Origin: Dactylorhiza incarnata
Taxonomy: Eukaryota; Streptophyta; Magnoliopsida; Asparagales; Orchidaceae
Length of the DNA stretch: 64,000 nt
NCBI GenBank assembly: GCA_033032865.1
Contig: JAWHQI010000009.1
Span: 11,426,001 to 11,490,000, forward strand
Reading direction: 5' to 3'
Shown piece by piece: positions 47,653 through 59,698 of this stretch. The position numbers were made by a program, and so were the translations under genes. The notes below the pieces were generated by a model. That model did no database searches, had not been told where the DNA came from, and was given only the letters and a program-made list of their open reading frames with translations. How positions within the stretch are numbered: the stretch's first letter is position 1; each line of letters starts with the position of its first letter.

Positions 47653-49415
47653 TGAAAGTCTCATCTGTAGTCTAATCACCTAGAGGGGTTGAATAGATGC
47701 TTCATAGTGTTTTAGGTTTTAATTTATTGAATATTTTAGCTCAGAGATATAAAGACAAAAGCACAACACAAAAGGCACACACAGATTTGTAGTGGTTCCC
47801 CACATGATGGGTACTCCACTATCCTCCTTCACCAATCTAGCAGTGTGCTAGACTAGGCCAACTCCTCCAAAAACACATATCAAATTGATCTTACAGCTCA
47901 AGAAATCAGCAAGTCCCCTACACTCAGATTCCCTCCTGGAATCCTACCTCAGGAACCAGCAGCAACCCTACCTCAGAGTGGAAGCACTCCTAGAGCTCAA
48001 ATAACCGGCAAGGATTCTACAACTCAGATTTCCTCAAATATCCTACAGCTCTGGTCTTCACAGACCCAACCTCAGACTTTCAGCAAAGTCCTACAACTCA
48101 GGCCTTCTTACAATCCCTACACTCAGGCTATCAGCACAGCCCTACAACTCAGATCTCAAAGAGATCCTACAAGAATGGATTAGAAGAAGGTTTACAGATT
48201 TAGACTCTGAAAGATAGAGCTTTGAATAGCTTGAGTCTTCTTAGGCCTTTCTAAATAGAAAGCCTTCTCTTGGTCTTTCTGGAGTAGAAAGCCTTTTCTT
48301 TTGTAGCAGCATTAGATCTTCAATGGATGAGCTTTCTGATCAATATTAGTGCTAAGCTTTCTTGAATGAAGAAGTCTTCTTGCTCACAAGAGTGAGAGCT
48401 TTCTTGTTGAAGATTGACTTCTTCTTGTTCTTCTTCTCCTTATTCCATTTTGAAAAATAGCCTTTTTACTGCTCTATTGCATTTTAGTCATCAAGCTAAA
48501 ACTTTTTTGCTTTTGATTTCTCAGCGATATCTTATCAAAGGTTAGGGTTAGCAGACCCTCTCTTATATTTTTATCACGGATTCTTCTATTGGTCGAGTTC
48601 TGAAAAGGTTTTGTCTCAGACCACTTTTCACACTTGATTGATTTGACATTTGCTTTTGTCACTTCCGTCAATTTGAAATCCCGCCTTCTGAGCTTGTCAA
48701 GATGATATCATCATGTGAAGATAGCTGAGACAACGATAAATGACTTAGCAAGCTTTCTTTAGTTCATACAACGATATCGTTGTGTGAACCTTGTTGTCAC
48801 GATGATATAAGCTGTAGTTGTCTTTTCTTGAGTCCTCACAACGACTATTCCTTAGCTGACTGTTCTTGAGTTCTCACACTAATATCGTCGTGTGTACCTT
48901 GTTATCACAACGATATGTGTCTTAGCAGATTTCTTTTGAGTTCTCACAATGATATTATCGTGTGATGCTTGCTGTCACGACGATATATACTTTGGTTGAT
49001 TCTTCTTGAGTCCTAACAATGATATCGTCGTGTGTACCTTGTTGACATGACGATATATGTCTTAGCTGCTTTCTTTGAGTTCTCTCAACGATATCGTCAC
49101 ATGTACCTTGTTGACACAATGATATCATCATTTTTTCTTATTGTCACGCCGATATTTGACTTGCCTTCTTCTACTGCCTTCTGCGAGTCCGCACAATGAT
49201 ATCGTCGTGTGTACCTTGTTGACACGACGATATATGCCTTAGACATGATGATATATGCCTTATACATTTTTGCTTGATCTTAAAATATAATACTTATGAT
49301 GTATGATGTTCTAACCTACTCATGTCACATCAAATATTTATCAAATGCAAATTGTACATATCATAGACTTAGTGACTTCTCAAAATCTGGAACATTTTGG
49401 GCAGTGTTCCCAACA
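47653..49415 (-). repeat. 5' LTR of C2 (1763 bp) with ACGATATCGT motif cluster
   Basis: It starts TGTTGGGAACACTG and ends GACTTTCA on the minus strand. From 48768 to 49250, units of about 60-70 bases carry CACGACGATAT or ACGATATCGT(C/T)GTGTG; 48768-48783 is a perfect 16-base palindrome. A TATA-like AATATAAG lies near 48565, downstream in the minus orientation. Confidence 0.85.
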
Positions 49416-50637
49416 ACATTCTCATCTACTCTAGGAGCAAAGAAGCTCACGCGAGACATCTTTAGATGATTTTATTAAAGCTTCAAAAGCACTCTCTTTA
49501 CGCAAAATTCAGTAAGTGCAAGTTTTGGTTGAAGGAAGTCAGATTCTTGCGGCACACCATCAAAGGAGCAAGAGTTACTGTGAACCAAGCTAAGGTGCAA
49601 GCAGTTTGGAACTGGTCATCACTCAAGTCAGCGATAGACGTTCATAGCTTCCACGGGTTTGCTGGTTACAATCAAAATTTTGTGGATGGTTTCTCGAAGA
49701 TTGCCTTATCCCTCACTACCCTCACAAAGAAGGAATTGATTTTCCATTGGACCTCAGAATATGAGGTAGCTTTCAATGAGTTGAAGGATCGCTTGACCTC
49801 AACACCAATCATTACTATTCCATATAGAACCGAGAGATTTCAATTCTATATGTACGCATTGCTGAAGGGATTAGGATTTGTGCTTATGTAGCATGGAAAA
49901 GTGATATCATATGCATCCTGACAATTGAAGCAGCATGATCATAACTACCCATCCCATGACTTGGAATTGGGAGCAGTAGTTTTTGCCCTCAAAATTAGGA
50001 GACATTACCTATATGAAACCAAGTGTGAAATCTTCTCCGGCCCAAAAAGTCTCAAATATGTCTTCACCCAAAAGGTGCTAAACCTCTGACAACATCCGTG
50101 GTTGGAATTACATTACGACTGCGACTTCACCTTACAGTATCACCCTGGAAAGGCTAACAAAGTAGCGGATGTGTTAAGTCATTGACCGACAGCTGTAGAC
50201 AATTGGTTGGAGGCCATAAATGAATATTTGCTCTGAACCTTAACTGACATGGACATCACCATCATTACACATAGAGACCTGTTAGAGTATCAATCCCAGT
50301 TATACTAGATGGAGATCCAATGCGATATTTGAGATAGGATTCGAAAGGCCCTAAAGATTGACATGGATGTTGGTACAAAAATTGCACCCCCATGACTTAC
50401 ACTGGAGAAAAGGGGTAAAGAGCTGTGGACGACCGGTTACTAAGGGTCTGGAGGTATTGAGAAGGATGTCACTAGACAGCTAGATTATGAGAGGAACCTT
50501 AGGGAGGACAAAAACTGAGACCACCTAGGCTGATATTACGATCTAGGCTCCAACCAAAAGTCCTTTTTAGGGACCCTCTGGAAAGGCAGAGGGCAGAAGA
50601 TTGGGACAAATGATGCTAGCTGATGTTGGATTGGTAG
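49416..50637 (+). pseudogene. pol: Ty3 chromovirus-type RT end and RNase H fragment (decayed)
   Basis: It begins inside the RT active-site strand with ILIYSRSKE, then HSLYAKFSKCKFWLKEVRFLRH and FSKIALSLTTLTKKE. RNase H-like parts follow (HDHNYPSHDLELGAVVFALK, then LQYHPGKANKVADVLS). At least seven in-frame stops from 49466 on show long decay. After about 50400 nothing is recognisable. C2 inserted in the RT motif; the large LTR element borders it on the right (GGTAG, 50633-50637, is the candidate target duplication, but its partner lies beyond the window). Confidence 0.82.
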
Positions 50638-52059
50638 TGTAAGACCCTCTCTTTTTTTGCATTCTTTCCCGGGTCTTACCGCCCAGAACCGCCGTCTTGC
50701 GGCGACACCATTACACCCAATTATCGCCGCCACAATACGTCGATCCTGTCGGCTATCCATCATCATCCAGGCCAAGCATAATCACAGTAATAAAAGCATT
50801 AAACGAAACAAGTCCACAAATCACACTAGGAATATATAAATTACAAGATTACATTTTCCACGATGAGAAAGAACTAAACAAATAAGGGCTTATGCCCGGT
50901 ACATGTTCAAATATAGTGCAACAACACTCTCACTCTATATCTATGAGAAAGCTATCAAACTCTGTCTTCATGCATCTGTAGCTACTGCTGCGACGATGTG
51001 TAGTGGTTGCTCTGCTTCATCCCGTCTTCCTGTCCTGTCTCCTGAATGAGGTCCTGCTGTTCCGACACATCATCCCTAAAATGATGAGGTCCACCGACCG
51101 TCAGTCTATAAGACTCAGCATATTCCTCACCGCCTCCACCCGCGACTCCTAGGCACCGTGCGGGAGGAGGAAGAGGAGGACATCAAAGGGTAAATCAAAA
51201 GCAGGTGACAAGTGGGTATTACTAACCTAGCACTATATATCAATAGCTAATAACATGTATATAAAAGCATTTACCTCTAGCAATTATATCAATAGCTAAC
51301 AACATGTATATATATACATCAAGCACCTTTCTAGCAAATCTATTATAATAAATCAAGGGGCTACTATGAAACCGAGCAGTATATAAACGAGCGTCAAAGT
51401 GAATATACACACGCAGTTATAAAATAGTCTAAGCAGCTAGAAAAGTAAACCATAGTGGTTATAAAGTAAACTAGAGCAAGTAAAGAAACAACTAGAGCAG
51501 CTATGAAAGTAACATTAATTTATGTGTATACGCACACAAATACATAAGCTAAGGGATCTGGCAAGAAGTAAACTCATCGTATAAAATAGCTCATACTAAT
51601 TTATACGATGAGGTCTCTGTTTTATGCAAGTATGCTATGTCATGATGTGCAATGCAATGATGCAATGTTGCAACTCACGCACATGACTCTGTACGTACAG
51701 ACCTTTAGTTCCCACTTTTCGGAGGTAGCTAACCTCTCGGGCACCTCCCGTCGTGGTCAAACGGTGGCAGAGGAGCGGGCGTCTCCTCACCTAGGTGGGT
51801 AAGTCACACTACCAGACCTAGGCCCTAATGTACGCTGTGATACCAGTACCCAGTACTCAGGAGCTCCTGCGTACTAAACTGAATTGGCCAGGAAGGGTTT
51901 AGGGAAACCGTCCCATCGGACGCACAGTAAAACAATCTGGCCCCTTATAAAAACCACTAACACTACCGAGTCAACGAACTGCTGTCGGTGTGACGACTAA
52001 GACAGAACCGAAGACCCACCACATTCTATGCACATGCATAATTATCATCTCTATCACCG

Positions 52060-52760
52060 AGCCTCCAGCTCGTAATTCTAACCAAGGTTTATAGAAATCG
52101 AGCCAATAGCTCGCAGGACTAAACAAGTCCTTCCAATATATTAACTGAGCCTACCGCTCGCTAGACTACACCAGTCTCATATTAAAACTACGAGCCTCTT
52201 GCTCGCTAGACTACATCGGTCTTGTTAAACTACGATCATGTCGCTCGCAAGACTACACCAGTCTAATATTCAAACTACGAGCCTACCGCTCGCTAGACTA
52301 CACCAGTCTTATATTTAAACTACGAGCCTACTGCTCACTAGACTACACCAGTCTTATATTTAAACTACGAGCCTACCGCTCGCTAGACTACACCAGTCTT
52401 ATATTTAAACTACGAGCCTACCGCTCGCTAGACTAAATCAGTCTTTCCTTATAACACGAGCCTACCGCTCGCATGACTATCCCAGTCCTTCCTTATAACC
52501 CGAGCCTACCACTCGCAGGACTATCCCAGTCCTTCCTTATAACCCGAGCCAACCGCTCGCAGGACTATCCCGGTCCTTCCTTATTACCCGAGCCTACAGC
52601 TCGCAGGACTATCACAGTCCTTCCTTATAACCCGAGCCTACCGCTCGCAGGACTATCACAGTACTTCCTTGTAACCCGAGCTTACCGCTCGCAGGACTAT
52701 CACAGTCCTTCCTTATAACACGAGCCTACCGCTCGCAAGACTATCCCAGTCCTTCCTACA
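52060..52760. repeat. 44/45-bp tandem array in LTR (second copy 61940-62745)
   Basis: Each unit reads CGAGCCTACCGCTCGC, then (T/A)(A/G)GACTA ... CAGTC and a spacer. Unit starts at 52323, 52368, 52413, 52457, 52501, 52545 and 52589 show a 45-bp form giving way to a 44-bp form. About sixteen units are seen; the sister LTR has a similar number. The word carries a small inverted repeat (GAGC ... GCTC). Confidence 0.92.
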
Positions 52761-53449
52761 TTCCTTCCCAAATTTGGGAGGGTGATTACGTTTCAAGTCC
52801 TCCTACTTACTACTCTTGTCTATCATTAGTTGATCTTAGAAGCTTGGGGTGAATCCTGGACATCCCGTGGATTACCCGGTGAAGGGCTCGCAACGGTACT
52901 AGGGAATGTGATGGTTACTGAAGCCCAAATCCCCCTTTCCAGGATATTTAATTTATTTAGTTGCTACCCATTCTTGTATGCCCATTTGCTCTCCAATTGC
53001 TCTAAACTCCTAGGGTGGATTACCATTTGACTCGGGCAGACATGTGTCGGTGTTCTATTGAACATCGAACTATGTCATTCCTTGTGACCAATTAATTCCT
53101 TGTGTTATCCCTCAATCACAACTTGCACTTCCTGCTAAGTCATTCTTCACCTCCTCTGATTGGTCCTTGTCAAATTCCTGAATTGATAGTTTTACTAAAT
53201 GCACCCCCGTCTTTACTTCCATTGACTGCCTTTGGTGATTAATCCTCCAACCTATTTGGGCATCTGCAATTCTCCTAGAGTTAGTAACTCTAGGGGTGGT
53301 GACCATAAGGAAGGGGTCCGAATTTATGTTTTTAGTTTCTACTGTTCGCAGACCGAGGTGGAATTGAACTAGGTTTGACTCTTAAGATGCAACCTTTGTC
53401 CTATCAAGTCCTAATGAGTTTGAAGTTCTTACCATAGGTTCACATTTTG

Positions 53450-54600
53450 TAATGATCTAGCAACCTCAAATCCTATATTTCATACTCTTCGAGGGAATTC
53501 TTAATCATAGTTTATATTCAAATAAATGGGATGAAAGTAAAGTTTTACGCAACAAGTATCATCTACGGATCTCTATAAATTCTGATGAATTCACACTAGC
53601 ATAGTATTGGTCTAAAAACCCCAAGTTTCACATTTTTCTAGGGATTATTTAACCATGATTTCTATTTAACATAAATGGGGTACAAATAAGGATTTACACT
53701 ACAAGTATCATCTATAGATCTGTAAAAAATCTGAGAAAATTAACCTAGCACAATAATCATCTAAAAACACCAAAGCCAAGGTTTCATAATTTACCAGGGA
53801 GTATTTATCCATAATTACTATTTAATACAAATGGTGTGCCAATAAGGGATTACACTACAACTACCATCTACAGGTCTCTATAAATTCTGAGAAAATTAAC
53901 CTAGCACAATAATCATCTAAAAACACAAAATCCAAGGTTTCATAATTTACCAGGGAGTATTTTATTCATAATTATTATTTAATACAAATGGTGTGCCGAT
54001 AAGGGATTACACTACAATTACCATTTACATGTCTCTATAAATTCTGATAAAATTAACCTAGCACAATAATCATCTAAAAACACCAAATCCAAGGTTTCAT
54101 AATTTACCAGGGAGTATTTATCCATAATTACTATTTAATAGAAATGGTGTGCCAATAAGTGATTACACTACAACTACCATCTACAGGTTTCTATAAATTC
54201 TGAGAAAATTAACCTAGCACAATAATCATCTAAAAACACCAAATCCAAGGTTTCATAATTTACCAGGGAGTATTTATCCATAATTACTATTTAATACAAA
54301 TGGTGTGCCAATAAGGGATTACACTACAACTACCATTTATATGTCTCTATAAATTCTGAATAAATCACAGAAGTATATTATTGACCTAAAAACATCACTC
54401 CCTAACTTTAATAATTTTCCAAGTAATATTTGTCCATAATATTCATTTAATACAAGTGGCGTGCCAATAAGAGTTTACACTACAACCACCACCTACAGGC
54501 CTCAATAAAATCTGAATAAATCACAGAAGTATATTATTGACCTAAAAACAGCAATGCCCAAGTTTCATAATTTTCAAAATTGATCTTACCCCAAAAATTC
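53450..54600. repeat. 156-bp tandem array in LTR
   Basis: GTTTCATAAT or a close variant occurs at 53625, 53781, 53937, 54094, 54250, 54405 and 54562, a period of 155-157. The unit includes CCATAATTACTATTTAATAC and TGGTGTGCCAATAAG. Outer copies are more diverged than the three central ones. Confidence 0.9.
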
Positions 54601-56507
54601 CATTAATACTTAAGTGTGACAATTTAAATTAAATAGAAAAACATAATAATTCTAGCTCTAATGACCTCCAAACTCTAGGATTTGGATGATTAGGTCACCA
54701 TACATGCATGGTCAAAGTTTTAGTGACATGCAAGGTGATTCTCATCTTCAAACACATCTAAAACCTCAACTAACCCCAAATGGCTATTAGCAACCCAATT
54801 TCCTCTTAAGACACAAACTTCATTTTTGAAGTTCAGAGAAATATACTCATGCAAATGTGATGAAATTTTAGTCAGTGTCCATACATGACCTAAGGAAGCC
54901 CTCACCAAAATTTGGGATCATTAGGAGTTCTATAAGTCCAAATATTCTATTTATTTGATTTTCCATGTTCTGAATAAAACCTTAGAAAAATAATTTCCTA
55001 AAAATCTGATTTTTGAACCTAAGCTAGGTATATGGCACATGCATGCATGGCCAAAATCTCAAGTCCATCAGACTTATATTTTAGGGTGAGCACACTAATT
55101 AATTTCTGGTTCATGTTTTGACCAGTCTCACTAAAATGAGTATTGTAGGACCTACAATTAACCAAATGACTTGATTTTACTTTCAGATGAAAGTAGACAT
55201 CCATATCTACATTAGCAATCTCTGGTCATTTTTTGAGATAAGACCTCTAGAGGCGTTAAAATAAATAAACAAAACTAGTGAAATAGTGTGACAGATTATT
55301 CAAAAACTATATAACATTCCATTAAATTCACTATTCATCATCTTCTTCCTTGAGCCGAAAATTCAGTTCGCTGGGCTGATTTCAGTACCTTTTTCCCGGC
55401 CACCTGGGCACCCCTTCGGCCAGAAAACACCACCATCTCCATCGTGGATGTGGGGGCTATGAATCCCCGGCGACACCGCCACCGGCGGCGGCCCGTACAG
55501 CGATTTGAGCTTGGGCTAAAATGCCCCATTTTTTCAAAAATGAAAGAATGAATCGAGCTCATTCGAGCTCGATCTCAACCCTAGAAGATCTAGGCGGCTA
55601 GCACAGGTGGAGAGGGGAAGGAAACTTGCCTTGATTGAAGCTTGAGGTTGAGGGTAGCTCGGGTTTGCCATGGCCGATCACTCCTATTGATCCCCTTGCC
55701 ATTTCCTTGATCCTCCATGGTTTTCTTTGATCCAAAACTCTATTCCCACTCCTTTCCACCTTCTGAAGATAATGGAGAGTTCAAATGAGGCTGAGGAGGA
55801 CTATTTCCAATGGTGCCATTAAAGGGGAATTCGGCCACCACTTTGGTTGCTCCTCCTAGCCGCCACATGTCACAAACCTTGCTGGAATTCGGCTGGGATT
55901 AATGGGGGGAGCTCATAGCTGATCTTTGGGAGGTCCAATTTGACATGCGGAGCTCTCCCCATGCTAATTTCGTTTTTGTCCTTTCACAAATTTGGGGAAA
56001 AACCCAAAATTACCCCTATGCATGTCACCCTCATTCAAATTTCAAGGGTAATTAGGGTAATATATTATTGGGCTTCAGAATGGGCCTAGTTTGAGGGCCT
56101 TATCCCATTTAATTTGGGGTTTGGGCTCACTTGATCCAAATAGGTCAATTTGGGTCAAGTGGTCCATGTCTTGATCCAAGCCCAATTGGGTTGACTTGGC
56201 TGAGCCACATTGGTGGTCTTGGGCTCATGGACTCACCTTAGGTGAAATGAAGTCATGGTGGAGTCCATTTGGACCTAATTTGGTCAATTTGATAAAAAGG
56301 GCAATTTATGGATTTAGGTCAATTTGACCTAATTTCATGGACTTGACTTGTCACATGTGTTGGAATCCTAGTGTTATAGTTTGACCTAGTTAGATCAAAG
56401 GTCCCTATGGTGACAAAGTGTTCCTTCCTAAGTCTAAGGGTCCACTCAAGACCACCACTACACCCAAAAATCACCCTAAGGGGTCTAGTAGGTTTGGGGA
56501 TGTTACA

Positions 56508-59116
56508 AATCCCAATAAACGAAGAAACAATTTCATCCCTGAAATTTAGGTTGGGTCTACGGGAGTCAGAGTTCAGAATATACCCAGAAGATTTAGTAGT
56601 TTTTGTGCAACACGACTCCCAACTAATATCGAAAACGGTTAGGTCTAGTTCACATCACCTCATCCTCAGTTGTCTTAGAAGTGCACTTCCGTTAATCCTA
56701 CTGTGTCCGTAACTAAGATCTTCTTCCTAGGGGTTCTTAAATAATTCCCAATTGATGACAGTATACGTAGTGGAGGGAAGACATAGATTGAAGTGAATTT
56801 ACACATTCACAAGGCGAGTGTGTAACTCAATCGAGCCCTATAATCTATAGTATGATGTCTTCGTAGGTATACAGTTCTCAATCCGTAGAATATATCTTCA
56901 CGTTCACCGTCGATATTTGCAATACCATCCTTACTAACACTTTGGATCTAAACACTCCTGTGGTTCACCATCATTGTACACGTGATGTCGGTACTCTTAT
57001 TTGCTAGGAGTTTGCAAATAGAATTTAGACATATCTTCTAAGATCATGATATGTTTATGGTTTGGGCAATATTGGTTCTCCTAATTTTCATGTCCTCGTC
57101 ATTCTTTTAATATTTCATGTCAACGCTTGATCATACTTCTAGAATCTGAAGTGACAGTTAGTAAATGCAAATATGTCCACGGTCATTTACTAAACCCAAG
57201 GATGCTCTAATAGTAGTCAAGCTTAGTTCGGGTACTTGAATTCATGGGGGTCATCAATTCCAAGGTTCACAAAATTCATATATTGTTAATCCTCCATGAT
57301 TAATTCTGAAGTGCACCTAATCATACTAATGTCCTGAAACCTCATTACTAATCTTTATCCCAAATCCACGTGTTATTGATGGTCAAGTTTATAGTTCTCA
57401 TTTTGTTAAACGCAAACCAGTCCCAAATATTGCACGAGACCTATCACTTACGGGTCAACTATCAGTAAGATATAATGTCTTCTCCAATTCATTCCAGGAG
57501 TCTTGTATGTGATAATTTACAGATTCCCACTCTTCATAATGTCATGTTTGTTTTGGCCTCATTCTTATTTCTTTCATAAATATGGGGTCCCCAATCTAGT
57601 ATCAGTTATCATGGGCCAATTGGTTTAACAGAATTTTCAGAGACTAATCATGATCCAAGACAGTGTTCAACAGAAATTCATAGTTCTTCTCCTTGAATAA
57701 TTCCAGAAGATTAATTATGTGGTTAAGGGTGCAGAATCCATTTCGTGAAGGAAGTATGATAACTAATCAATAGTTAAGTAAAATAAAATTTTCAGAAGTT
57801 TAATGGAGACCACGAGTCTATCTACTCATTTCTATAATATTCCAGTTTTTCATAATGATCTTAGGGGAACTTGACCCTGGAGTTCTCAATAATGCTTAAT
57901 ATAACAAGAGTTCAAAAACCCCAATTCCTGCGGAACTCAATCCTCAAAGTCCTTGATTCCTTTAGAGATGAAGATCTCTTGATAATAAGTGCATGTTTCA
58001 AATTTCAAAGAATTGACCAAGGAAATAATTATTATCCATAAAACTCTAAGTGTGTAACAACACGGGTGTTATCCTAAGCTACCTTGGTCTTATCAATCCT
58101 TAGGTCTACCATAATCGTATGCAATGTAATTACTTCCAAATCCATAGAACTTTATCTCCAAAATTCCGATTCTTGGGCAGCATGTGTATCGTACTAAATT
58201 TACATGTACATTGTAAAATTCAGATCATTTGGATAAGTCAGATGGTGGGGGCACACATATTTGGGTCTAGGGTTCACTTTATATACCCTGCGCCAAAATA
58301 GGTGCCCGGGGAGTTGTATTGCAGAGACATTTATGTTAATAAAATAACCCAAGTTAATATTATAGCGGCCCAATAAACGAAGAAACAAGATTAGCCTCCC
58401 GTAAATCTTGTGCTGACTTTTCTTATATCTGACAATTTGGACATTTCTCGTGTGTACATAATCCTTATGGATACATAGTCCTCGAGATGGTAAGGTTCTC
58501 TGCCCTCAAAGCTACCATTTATGATAACCTCTCCAAAGGTCGTGTGCATGTTATCCTATTACTCAGTCTTCTTCTAGGCTGGAATTCTCCTTCTACATTC
58601 GACATCCTTTCCTTTGTGATGGTTTTCCGAGGGTGGAAGTGTGGATTTTTAGCTTCTAAGCACATAAGTTAAGTCTTACGAGTCTCAAACTAATCCGATA
58701 GTACAATCACAAGCACCAAGTCACTTAAGATTGTCCTATTTGTTTGTGTGAGGGGTGTTAATATCACTTAGGAAGTGACGTCGGTATATCGGAGAGTAAG
58801 CCCCGAACACTTACACACGCTTTCAACTCCTTCTTTTAGTCACTTTGGGGGTATCCTACTACTTGGTCAAAATATGCACGAGGTTGATGTCAGACTAGGA
58901 TGCCTTATGAGAAGTCTTGCAAGGTCAAATCAAAATGGTGTACTAATCAGGTTGGCCTAATCTCATCGTTAAGTGGACACAGTTACGTGATTTCCCGTAT
59001 GGGCACACCACTGCTTCCGCTGCTAGTTTGTCCTCAAACTAAGCACGAGCGGGGGTGGCCCAGGGTTTGTGGACTTCTTTTACTTGGATCAAAAGTCGGC
59101 TAAGCTGATACCAGTT
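56508..59116 (-). other. Non-coding interior of the LARD-like element
   Basis: 2.6 kb with no frame longer than about 100 codons and no gag or pol motif on either strand. A 20-base word CCCAATAAACGAAGAAACAA occurs at 56511-56530, next to the 3' LTR, and again at 58369-58388. Confidence 0.75.
59105..59113 (-). promoter_or_regulatory. Primer-binding site of the LARD-like element
   Basis: TGGTATCAG on the minus strand, three bases beyond the 5' LTR end (59117). It continues CTTAGCC rather than AGC, so the match to initiator tRNA-Met is nine bases. Confidence 0.75.
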
Positions 59117-59698
59117 TGTAAGACCCTCTTTTTTTTGCAATCTTTCCCGGGTCTTACCGCCCAGAACCGCCGTCTTGCGGCGACACCATTACACCCAATG
59201 ATCGCTGCCACAATACGCCGATCCTGCCGGCTATCCATCGTCATCCAGGCCAACCATAATCACAGTAATAGAAGCATTAAATGAAACAAGTCCACAAATC
59301 ACACTAGGAATATATAAATTACAAGATTACATTGTCCACGATGAGAAAGAACTAAACAAATAAGGGCTTATTCCCGGTACATGTTCAAATATAGTGCAAC
59401 AACACTCTCACTCTACATTTATATGGAAGCTATCAAACTCTGTCTTCATGCATCTGTAGCTGCTGCTGCGATGACGTGAAGTGGTTGCTGTGCTACATCC
59501 CGTCTTCCTGTCCTGTCTCCTGAACGAGGTCCTGCTGTTCTGACACATCATCCCTAAAATGATGAGGTCCACCGACCGTCAGTCTATAAGACTCAGCATA
59601 TTCCTCACCGCCTCCACCCGCGACTCCTAGGCACCGTGCGGGAGGAGGAAGCGGAGGACATCAAAGGGTAAATCAAAAGCAGGTGACAAGTGGGTATT

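Larger units (their letters stand above)
45775..49415 (-). mobile_element. Element C2: 5' LTR and gag, interrupted by C1
   Basis: The minus-strand LTR is 49415-47653. A primer site resembling initiator tRNA-Met follows (GGTATCAGAG, from about 47648 down). Gag continues to 45775, where C1 begins. It is inserted in a Ty3 RT gene (right flank ACATT, 49416-49420). Confidence 0.82.
50638..56507 (-). repeat. 3' LTR of the LARD-like element (5870 bp)
   Basis: Its left 2.5 kb (50638-53156) matches 59117-63140, less the nested solo LTR. It holds the 44-bp array (52060-52760) and the 156-bp array (53450-54600). A segment near 55340-55560 resembles 32550-32870 of the old solo LTR. Short frames inside are not supported as genes. 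Confidence 0.9.

Noticed and set aside
52060..52760. CRISPR-like look of the 44-bp repeats
   Set aside because: No constant repeat alternating with unique spacers, no cas genes, and the setting is a plant LTR; it is a tandem array.
55338..55562. Short basic minus-strand frame in the LARD LTR
   Set aside because: The related stretch of the old solo LTR (about 32550-32870) does not keep the same protein; GC-rich LTR leader is more likely.
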